From Sinanaerobacter sp. ZZT-01 (GTDB taxonomy: Bacteria; Bacillota; Clostridia; Peptostreptococcales; Anaerovoracaceae): a stretch of 64,000 nt of DNA. The DNA lies in assembly GCF_035621135.1 (NCBI RefSeq), contig NZ_CP141728.1, positions 496,001 to 560,000 of the forward strand, in the 5' to 3' direction. Below, piece after piece: positions 59,001 to 64,000 of the stretch. The notes under the pieces were generated by a model. The model saw nothing but the letters and a program-made list of their open reading frames with translations. It was not told where the DNA came from and ran no database searches. How positions within the stretch are numbered: position 1 is the stretch's first letter; every line of letters starts with the position of its first letter. The translations under genes were made by a program, and so were the position numbers.

Positions 59001-60127
59001 TCTTTTTCTGCTGTCCACACAATGTCATGCCCATAGAGCGCTTCCGGTGAATACGACAGCGTAACCGATTTGTCTGTGTGAGTGGTTTCCGGCAGGGCGA
59101 AGGTCAGGTCAACCACCGGGTAGACCGTCACCGTTTTGGATAGCACGGTTTCCTTTCCTCTGACGTTTTTCGCTGTTGCGGTCAGGGTATATTTACCCGG
59201 CTCCTTAAACTGGAGTATACCGCCCTCCAGACTGAGCGTGCCGGCATCTGTCAGTTCTGCCGGCTGTTCTGAGCCGTCCACGGCAGTTTTACTCAACGTC
59301 CATGTAAAGCTCTGCATATATTTCCATACCGGCATAATCTTGATTTCAGTATCGGTATGTGTAGTTTCGGGAAGTTCAAAACGCACCTGCGCATCCGGGT
59401 AGGAATAGGAACCTCCCCCTGAACTACCACCGGAGCCGCCGCCGGAGCTTCCTGAATCATCATCGTCATCCGAATTTCCGCCGGGTGTCGGTGTTGGCTT
59501 CACAGGATCAGGCGCATTAGGTGCGGGTGTTGGCTTGGGTATTTCCGGTGTGGGGGTAGGTGTTGGAAGAGGTTTCGTTTTATCAATCAGATCCTTGGCC
59601 TCACCCTTGGTAACCGGATCATTCGGCTTCAATTTTCCGTCAGAATTTTCTCCGGTAATACCATCCTCTTTTCCGATGATGATATAGCCCTTGTCGCCAT
59701 CCTTGATGTCCTTGTCATCGTCATAGCCGCTGTGTCCCTGGGTGTTTTTCGCTTCCTCATTCTTTCCGCTGATACGCACCAGCATCTTGATGATTTCGGC
59801 ACGGGTGATCGAATCATCGGGATGGAAGCCATCCGGATAGTCCGCAGGATCAATGATGCCTGCATCAATCAGCGCCTCAATGTACTTTTCCGACCAATGT
59901 CCGTCAATATCAGGGAAACTGGCCGGGTCTTTCTCCACGTCCTTTGTGTCCAGCGGGATATCCCGCACCATAATAGTAGCGAATTCACCACGGGTTAGGA
60001 TCTCATCCTCCGGGATAAACAAATCGGGACGCTGTTCCATAAAAACAAAAATCCCGCCGCCGATCAGCAGCAGGAGGAGAATGAGGATGACGATTATGCC
60101 AACCCTTCTCTTTTTCTTTTCTGCCAT
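56084..60127 (-). CDS. Giant surface protein with SLH and tandem Ig-like repeats
   Basis: A 1347-residue protein. A basic start and one helix (VGIIVILILLLLLIGGGIFV) form a membrane anchor. Two or three SLH-like motifs follow (PDIDGHWSEKYIEALIDAGI and FHPDDSITRAEIIKMLVR). A Pro/Thr and then Gly/Ser/Asp linker (about 190-255) leads to nine repeats of about 95 residues, most opening with a xxHTDxx motif and closing with TVYPV. Two PKD/Ig-like domains (SATDPDGDTVTLEYSGN, SSSDPDGDAITYIWEG) and a C-terminal sandwich end the protein. It is probably an adhesin that holds mating cells together. It is just upstream of the YodL-domain and SpoVG genes. Confidence 0.85.
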   Translation of the reverse strand: MAEKKKRRVGIIVILILLLLLIGGGIFVFMEQRPDLFIPEDEILTRGEFATIMVRDIPLDTKDVEKDPASFPDIDGHWSEKYIEALIDAGIIDPADYPDGFHPDDSITRAEIIKMLVRISGKNEEAKNTQGHSGYDDDKDIKDGDKGYIIIGKEDGITGENSDGKLKPNDPVTKGEAKDLIDKTKPLPTPTPTPEIPKPTPAPNAPDPVKPTPTPGGNSDDDDDSGSSGGGSGGSSGGGSYSYPDAQVRFELPETTHTDTEIKIMPVWKYMQSFTWTLSKTAVDGSEQPAELTDAGTLSLEGGILQFKEPGKYTLTATAKNVRGKETVLSKTVTVYPVVDLTFALPETTHTDKSVTLSYSPEALYGHDIVWTAEKDGETTALTDMLDGALGNEGGTFVFKSSGQQTLTASLTDETGRSFTHTESTTVYPVAEITFGLPEAAHTDTELDISTTLLNADDMPVVWSLMKNGETAEIAEELEGSLTDEGGKVRFKDKGVYRLTGTLTDETGRTFEASQAVTIYPVGAVGFYLPEISHTDKSVQVQASFQHLGTAEIQWSLTRNGEALTLSDYVEGTLTGTESIVRFKEKGEYVLKAAFTDPAGRSYSYTAPIKVYPVPGITYKLPETAHTDTPVSIIPEILELGDLKVEWLLENSFGFQDLATYLDGTLTNGGGTIRFKHAGIYELIARITDETGRVFLYEDGGKIEVLPVLTLSFELPDATHTDRTIDLRTRGNNNTLPVEWVLTKDGEPVELTNALEGSLNAYGGKIRFQDVGTYTLTASMTDALDRVFSYKAATTVYPVPSVTLNVPQVWYAGEAGAVSITGTDLDNLAAYWTISKDAGEAKPYAAYASGTLTEEGGSLIFPAKGTYELTLTMTDPAGRTYERKWSFTVYPIPTMNISVPALTYSGDSMAVTASGSELAEMDMAWLLSVDGGAARPYTEYATGALTKNGGNLHISTNKTISVKLIAEATDTNGRKFTFVSNAGTIKPVASFPFTIPSSVHIGAGFNVSLPAATGLDGRNLVWALTKGGSPAAYTGSLTNSGGNITISATGSYVLTASTTDSTGRAFSYSQNVTITNNAPNKPTGSASVTRTAQNAKLRVNLTASATDPDGDTVTLEYSGNTADGYYAVGTHTVKVRAKDVWGLYSDWTNITFTVSNSAPSTPVITRTPNGNSIAPGVSITITASSSDPDGDAITYIWEGRPAQTSTAYPLGKNVVRVKAVDSTGAESPWAAIVFFVADPNRGGGMTLTGPESVILEQGISGATITNYTFTVPPVSGHSGSDYGRVRGYNTLTRQWDQLDYGTTTNGITFSRSLSPGIYSQLEFYYYTNHDCMYNKSNITYSVEFYFQ

Positions 60128-60179
60128 GAGAATACCTTCCTTTCAATTTTTTATAAAAGGAGCCAAAGTCTGCAACGCG

Positions 60180-60767
60180 TTACAGCTTCAGCTCCATGCC
60201 GCTATTTTGTTCCTGTTCTTTGCGATGTGCATCCAGTATCTCCTGCGTTGGATAGATGAGTTTACCATCCACCATATCAAAAACGCAGAAATCATCCCGG
60301 TCGCAGACCATGATTCGATGCTGATATTCCTTCTGCAGGTCGATGTAGTCCTGCACCTCCTTGGGGCTGCAAAGCCACACACCGGAGGTATAGCGGTCAT
60401 CCGGCAGAAAGCAATAACCGCTGTACTGAGGCTCATGATTTTTCAAGTCCAGCGCTCCTGCCGGACGAATCTGTGACAGCTGGAGTCTGGCATGATCCGT
60501 AAGAATTTCAGGCTTCGCAATGCCGAGAATGTCACTGCGGTTCCAGCGTATCTGTTCGCCATCTGCCAGAGATACGGCAAAGACTGCACGTCCACTGGGA
60601 TTTTGCTTGCTGCCAAAGCCACCGGTACAGAAATACAGCTGATGATCTGCACTGCGATGGGATTCAGGCAGTGCGGCTGCGCTCAGTACAACCACCTTTC
60701 CCTCCAGTGAGAGATCATATCCTGTCTGCCGGCAGTCTTGCGAAGTGAAAAGCTTTTTATCTTCCAC
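60180..60767 (-). CDS. Accessory protein of unknown function
   Basis: A 195-residue soluble protein with GTG start at 60767 behind GGAG. LYFCTGGFGSKQNPSGRAVF and SGYCFLPDDRYTSGVWLCSP are the most distinctive blocks; I cannot assign a domain with confidence. It follows the AbrB gene and precedes the giant surface protein gene. The C-terminus RKEQEQNSGMELKL is a perfect shared tail. Confidence 0.7.
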   Translation of the reverse strand: MEDKKLFTSQDCRQTGYDLSLEGKVVVLSAAALPESHRSADHQLYFCTGGFGSKQNPSGRAVFAVSLADGEQIRWNRSDILGIAKPEILTDHARLQLSQIRPAGALDLKNHEPQYSGYCFLPDDRYTSGVWLCSPKEVQDYIDLQKEYQHRIMVCDRDDFCVFDMVDGKLIYPTQEILDAHRKEQEQNSGMELKL

Positions 60768-60770
60768 GAA

Positions 60771-61055
60771 TTAATTCTCCTTCCTTTGCTTGAGCAGCTC
60801 CGTTAAATCGGTGATGAGGCTAAGCTGAGTTTCATCCGGCATACGCTTAATGGCAGCACGAACATAGGCTTCCACCGCTTCAGGCGACTGGTCGCCTACC
60901 TCGATAAGCGCCACCTTCTGAATGCTGACTGCACCCTGACGGACATTCAGCTTCACGATATCGCCGTAGTCCAATCCGGATGCAGAGCGCATGTCCTTGG
61001 GAATCAGTACTCTGCCCTTACTGTCGATAATGCGGTATGTGTTTTTAGCGTTCAT
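60771..61055 (-). CDS. AbrB/SpoVT-type regulator
   Basis: A 94-residue protein. TYRIIDSKGRVLIPKDMRSA followed by LDYGDIVKLNVRQGAVSIQK is the SpoVT-AbrB swapped-hairpin DNA-binding domain. The C-terminal 40 residues are helical. Its start overlaps the stop of the second AbrB-like gene as ATGA, so the pair is coupled and may form mixed oligomers. It probably regulates the element's own operon. Confidence 0.9.
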   Translation of the reverse strand: MNAKNTYRIIDSKGRVLIPKDMRSASGLDYGDIVKLNVRQGAVSIQKVALIEVGDQSPEAVEAYVRAAIKRMPDETQLSLITDLTELLKQRKEN

Positions 61056-61489
61056 ACAAAGTAACCCTCCTTTCTCATAACCTCCCGAACGGTATCGGGG
61101 TGAATACCAAGCTCTTGAAAAAGCCCGGTCAGATCCTCTGGCAGCTGATTCAAAATATCTGAGGCAAAAATGACAATGGCACCGTCCCCACAGATGATTT
61201 CCAGATCACTGTCGGTGGAAATCCCTGCATCCTCCAGCAGCTCTGCTGGTAGATTCAAACTGTTCTCGTCATCTGATTCATCCTCATCCTCCGGTGCATC
61301 CGACAAAGCACACAATGGTACGGCAACCTCGATGCCGGATTGGGTAAGTAAAAGCAAAGGTGCTGATTCCTCCGCCTGGGATGCAAGAATGACATCGACC
61401 TGTTCACCGGGCATCAGTCCTGCGGGAATAGCAGGAAGCGTCAGAAGTCCATGGGTATCGACGACCGCTTTTGTTTTCATAATTTTCAT
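61052..61489 (-). CDS. AbrB-like protein with acidic extension
   Basis: A 145-residue protein behind GGAGG. KAVVDTHGLLTLPAIPAGLM and GEQVDVILASQAEE at the N-terminus resemble an AbrB-like hairpin, and a second copy may start at NSLNLPAELLEDAGISTDSD after a strongly acidic linker (APEDEDESDDE). The C-terminus is helical. It is probably a partner of the 94-residue AbrB protein; the DNA-binding residues are less clear. Confidence 0.7.
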   Translation of the reverse strand: MKIMKTKAVVDTHGLLTLPAIPAGLMPGEQVDVILASQAEESAPLLLLTQSGIEVAVPLCALSDAPEDEDESDDENSLNLPAELLEDAGISTDSDLEIICGDGAIVIFASDILNQLPEDLTGLFQELGIHPDTVREVMRKEGYFV

Positions 61490-61531
61490 AGGATGTTTCC
61501 TCCTTCATAAATATCCCTTGCGGGAGTTGGG

Positions 61532-62461
61532 TTATTGGTCAAAGAAAAAACCGGCGTCAAAAAGATTGAGCTGTGATGGCATATCCAGCAACCTTTCGCC
61601 GGTATCATAGTTGGAAATCAGCACCTCGGCGTACTCACTGCCATTGTCATAGCGCTGTGCCAGATTATTAAGACGGCTGACCGATTCAATCTGAAAGTCT
61701 TTATACAGCTCCCGAATGAATTCGCAGTCATTGTAGCTGACCAGAAACTTACCCTTGCAGGCTGTCAGCGTATCCCGCAAACGGTAATGATCCTCCTTTC
61801 TGAATTCAACAGCGTAATGTCCTTCTGTCTGATAGTAGGGAGGATCGCAATAAATGAAAGCATTTTCTCTGTCGTACTGTCGGATGAGGTCTTCAAAGTC
61901 CTTGTTCTCTATGACCGTATCCTTTAAACGAACATTTGCCTGCCAGAGCAGGTGAAAGGCTTTCCGGATATCAAAGGGCTGACAGCCGAAGCTGGTGCAT
62001 CCGCTTCCGTAACTGTATCGAATGAGTTTATAGAAGGCGGCGGCACGCTTGACATCATTCATGACTGCCTTTTCTGTAAGAATCTGCCGGATGTCTTCGT
62101 ACTCAAGTGGGGAGATATATCGCTCGGCAAGTTCTAACTCCTTTGCGAGATACTCACTAGTGAATTCCTGCTTCTCCAAATATCTGCGAAGCACACCAAA
62201 CTCATCTCGCCCATTCAGCGGCAGGAAATTCAGTTCCTGAATCAGTGCAAGGGTTTGCTCCTTAGCACACCGGAACATGTTCGTGAGGTCGTAGTTAAAA
62301 TCGTTGTACACCTCCATGGCGGTATCAACCGGCCGACCAAACAGCACCCATCCACCGCCGCCGAAAACCTCAATATACCGCCCGAACTCTTTGGGCATCC
62401 GCTGATAGATTAGCTCCCGCAATGCTTTTTTTCCACCCACCCAGCTGATGATGCTGTTCAT
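61532..62461 (-). CDS. DNA adenine-N6 methyltransferase (Dam family, D12 class)
   Basis: A 309-residue enzyme starting at 62461. Motif I is IISWVGGKKALRELI and the catalytic motif IV is FIYCDPPYYQTEGHY (DPPY) near residue 205. FGRYIEVFGGGGWVLFGRP and FLVSYNDCEFIRELY fit the D12 class. The C-terminus contains QLNLF, a good match to the beta-clamp binding pentapeptide, followed by DAGFFFDQ. It may protect the element's DNA against restriction or mark replication. Confidence 0.92.
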   Translation of the reverse strand: MNSIISWVGGKKALRELIYQRMPKEFGRYIEVFGGGGWVLFGRPVDTAMEVYNDFNYDLTNMFRCAKEQTLALIQELNFLPLNGRDEFGVLRRYLEKQEFTSEYLAKELELAERYISPLEYEDIRQILTEKAVMNDVKRAAAFYKLIRYSYGSGCTSFGCQPFDIRKAFHLLWQANVRLKDTVIENKDFEDLIRQYDRENAFIYCDPPYYQTEGHYAVEFRKEDHYRLRDTLTACKGKFLVSYNDCEFIRELYKDFQIESVSRLNNLAQRYDNGSEYAEVLISNYDTGERLLDMPSQLNLFDAGFFFDQ

Positions 62462-62465
62462 TTTT

Positions 62466-62669
62466 TCACCTGCCTTTACTGCGGCGGTTGATGGCATCAA
62501 CATCCGTTTTCATACATGTTCCATCCGGACTCCAGCAAATGAAACCGACACGGGGATAAGGACAGCCCTCGCACCGGGAACGCTCGGCTGGCAGTGGAAC
62601 GCCATAACGTTTTGGTGGACTGGTTGCTCCCGCACCCGGCTTTTCTAATGGATTTGCTTTTTGATTCAT
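62466..62669 (-). CDS. Small Cys-motif protein
   Basis: A 67-residue basic protein behind AAAGGAG. The centre RCEGCPYPRVGFICWSPDG and GTCMKTD holds four cysteines that could bind a metal ion. It lies four bases before the methylase gene and is the first minus-strand gene of the operon seen here. Function unknown. Confidence 0.7.
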   Translation of the reverse strand: MNQKANPLEKPGAGATSPPKRYGVPLPAERSRCEGCPYPRVGFICWSPDGTCMKTDVDAINRRSKGR

Positions 62670-62693
62670 GATTTATGCTCCTTTCGTTGAAAA

Positions 62694-62713
62694 CAAAAAA
62701 GGCGCCGCCTTTT
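62694..62713 (-). terminator. Terminator-like hairpin at the operon head
   Basis: On the minus strand AAAAAGGC and GCCTTTTT flank a short GC loop and are followed by TGTTTTC. It may stop transcription from upstream entering the operon, or act in a leader. Confidence 0.55.
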
Positions 62714-62938
62714 TCCAAAGACGATGCCTCATGTTTTCTTATTCTGTTAATGATAGTTGATTCGGAAAAAAGAAAAAGCCCCTCTCAGTTTCAGGTGAAA
62801 CTAAAAAGGCGCTACATATTGAGATGTGTTCCACTGCACCTTTGGGTTCTCGCAGCGAAATCATTAACGATAACATAGGTTCATACATCCTATGCAAATG
62901 TTACCGCTTTACAAAAAGCGAAATATTGCGTACAATAC
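62714..62938. other. Non-coding region at the divergent operon head
   Basis: About 220 bases with short inverted repeats and A/T-rich runs. It must hold the promoters of the minus-strand operon and, at its right end, that of the XRE gene; no single promoter can be named. Confidence 0.4.
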
Positions 62939-62985
62939 GAGCAGTTGAACTGCTCAATGAAAGCTGTAGCAGTTCAGTGTTCTTA
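62939..62985. promoter_or_regulatory. Operator of the XRE regulator
   Basis: A perfect 17-base palindrome GAGCAGTT-G-AACTGCTC (62939-62955) is followed by a half-site TAGCAGTTCAG about 15 bases on, immediately before the XRE gene. This is typical of self-repression. Confidence 0.7.
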
Positions 62986-63008
62986 TTGTATAAGGAGTGA
63001 TCATCAGG

Positions 63009-63389
63009 ATGACCTTCGGGGATAAATTCAAGCAGGAAAGAAGCAGGCTTGGCTTAACACAACAGGAAACAGCAGACGGTCTGCAAATTAACCGCCGCAT
63101 GATCACACGATATGAAACCGGGATCTCGTTTCCCCGCTCCAGAGATGCCTATAAAAAGATTGCCGGCTTTTTCGGAGTGGATGTTAACTACCTGCTGTCC
63201 GAAGATCAGGAGCTTACTGTCGTTGCCACTGAGCAGTATGGAAGCCGGGGCATGAAGCAAGCGCAGGAGATCATTGACGGATTAGCCAGTTTATTTGCTG
63301 GCGATACTTTGTCTGAGCAGGATAAACATACAGTTATGAAGGCATTGCAGGATGTTTACAGGGAATCGAGAGCAATGAAAACAGGTTAA
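63009..63389 (+). CDS. XRE-family regulator of the polymerase operon
   Basis: A 126-residue protein; ATG at 63009 is preferred over the in-frame GTG at 62997 on ribosome-site spacing. The helix-turn-helix is DKFKQERSRLGLTQQETADG and LQINRRMITRYETGISFPRS. The C-terminal helical part may bind a signal or mediate dimerisation; no LexA-type protease is visible. It lies 42 bases upstream of the Y-family polymerase gene. Confidence 0.88.
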   Translation: MTFGDKFKQERSRLGLTQQETADGLQINRRMITRYETGISFPRSRDAYKKIAGFFGVDVNYLLSEDQELTVVATEQYGSRGMKQAQEIIDGLASLFAGDTLSEQDKHTVMKALQDVYRESRAMKTG

Positions 63390-63431
63390 TTTTAATCGGC
63401 GCAGATAAACACTAAAAGGAGGTAATGAACG

Positions 63432-64000
63432 ATGAAGTCAGAAAATAGAACCTATATTGCTATCGACCTGAAGTCGTTCTATGCCTCCGTAGAGTGTATT
63501 GAACGCAATCTTAATCCAATGACCACAAACCTTGTGGTCGCTGATGCCAGCCGGACAGAAAAGACAATTTGCCTTGCGGTTTCTCCTTCTCTGAAAGCAT
63601 ATGGCATTCCGGGAAGAGCCAGGCTGTTTGAGGTCGTACAAAAAGTAAAGGAAGCCAATGCTCGAAGACAACAGAAAGTATCTGGCCGCAGTTTTACTGG
63701 CGCATCTTATCATGATGCCGAACTGAAAGCATCACCTACTCTCTCCCTTGATTATATCGTTGCGCCTCCACGTATGGCTCTGTATATGGAATATAGCACA
63801 AGCATTTACAATGTTTATCTTAAGTACATTGCACCCGAGGACATCCATGTTTACTCCATCGATGAGGTGTTCATGGACGTTACAGCATATTTAAATACCT
63901 ATCAGCTCACAGCGCATGAGCTTGCCATGAAGATCATTCTTGATGTCCTGGACACCACTGGCATCACAGCAACCGCTGGTATTGGGACAAACCTCTACCT
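63432..64000 (+). CDS. Y-family DNA polymerase (UmuC/DinB type), C-terminus outside the window
   Basis: The first 189 residues, starting behind GGAGG. YIAIDLKSFYASVECIERNL has the metal-binding Asp and steric Phe-Tyr of translesion polymerases; IHVYSIDEVFMDVT has the catalytic SIDE(V) motif; ATAGIGTNLY follows. Proteins of this type in Gram-positive elements copy damaged DNA or fill in strands after transfer. The frame runs off the window. The XRE regulator upstream probably controls it. Confidence 0.93.
   Translation, partial: MKSENRTYIAIDLKSFYASVECIERNLNPMTTNLVVADASRTEKTICLAVSPSLKAYGIPGRARLFEVVQKVKEANARRQQKVSGRSFTGASYHDAELKASPTLSLDYIVAPPRMALYMEYSTSIYNVYLKYIAPEDIHVYSIDEVFMDVTAYLNTYQLTAHELAMKIILDVLDTTGITATAGIGTNLY

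Noticed and set aside
56087-59998. Many plus-strand open frames opposite the giant surface protein
   Set aside because: High GC third positions create long antisense frames; none has a ribosome site or a sensible domain.

Overview
The window looks like the inside of a large conjugative element (ICE or conjugative plasmid) from a Clostridia-type Bacillota host. The reasons are GGAGG ribosome sites before nearly every gene, ATGA-coupled operons, SpoVG and AbrB regulators, an arsenic operon of the Firmicutes type, and a set of protein families I know mainly from Clostridia conjugative elements. No integrase, excisionase, att site, replication initiator, rRNA, tRNA or CRISPR array was found, so the ends of the element lie outside the window.

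Almost all backbone genes are on the minus strand and read from high to low coordinates. From 62.7 kb downward they are: a small Cys protein, a Dam-type methylase, two AbrB-like regulators, a giant SLH/Ig-repeat surface protein, a YodL-domain protein, two SpoVG paralogues, and a Tad/Flp-type pilus module (Flp-like pilin, prepilin peptidase, CpaB, CpaE, CpaF, TadB, TadC, TadE-like proteins; 47.3-54.6 kb). The type IV secretion and transfer genes follow: a VirB2-like pilin split by a group II intron, a VirB6/TrbL-like protein, a C5 methyltransferase, a PrgI (VirB3-like) protein, VirB4, and an NlpC/P60-M23 wall hydrolase. Next come a ParM/ParR segregation pair, a relaxosome ribbon-helix-helix protein beside a probable oriT, a MOBP-type relaxase fused to Sel1 repeats, a Toprim/DUF3991 protein and VirD4. 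At the left end (0-4.7 kb) are polyvalent-type accessory proteins (Api92-like, DUF4314, LPD28), a catalytically degenerate serine recombinase domain, and a sigma-like regulator behind a c-di-GMP riboswitch.

Three cargo blocks interrupt this backbone. One (about 4.7-10.4 kb, AT-rich) carries asd, a QueG-like Fe-S reductase, a LysE exporter with a LysR regulator, an unknown protein and a decayed ybaK gene. The second (28.0-32.6 kb, plus strand) is an arsR-acr3-arsN-arsD-arsA-arsC operon with a clear promoter and terminator. The third (38.5-41.1 kb, plus strand) holds AraC, VOC, a small unknown protein and a DUF5131 protein. At the right edge an XRE regulator and a Y-family DNA polymerase (cut by the window end) run on the plus strand, divergent from the operon.

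The most striking observation is a short C-terminal tail shared by at least a dozen otherwise unrelated accessory proteins: an acidic/Gln-rich linker followed by (P/G)-M-x-(L/M)-x-(L/M)-stop. Core secretion, pilus and partition proteins lack it. It could be a sorting or translocation tag for the element's own secretion system, or a target of the amidoligase/cyclotransferase pair encoded in the same element. Both ideas are inference. A second point of interest is the cassette riboswitch, hairpin, two overlapping leader ORFs, terminator and sigma-like gene, which suggests that c-di-GMP controls part of an element that also encodes its own pilus.
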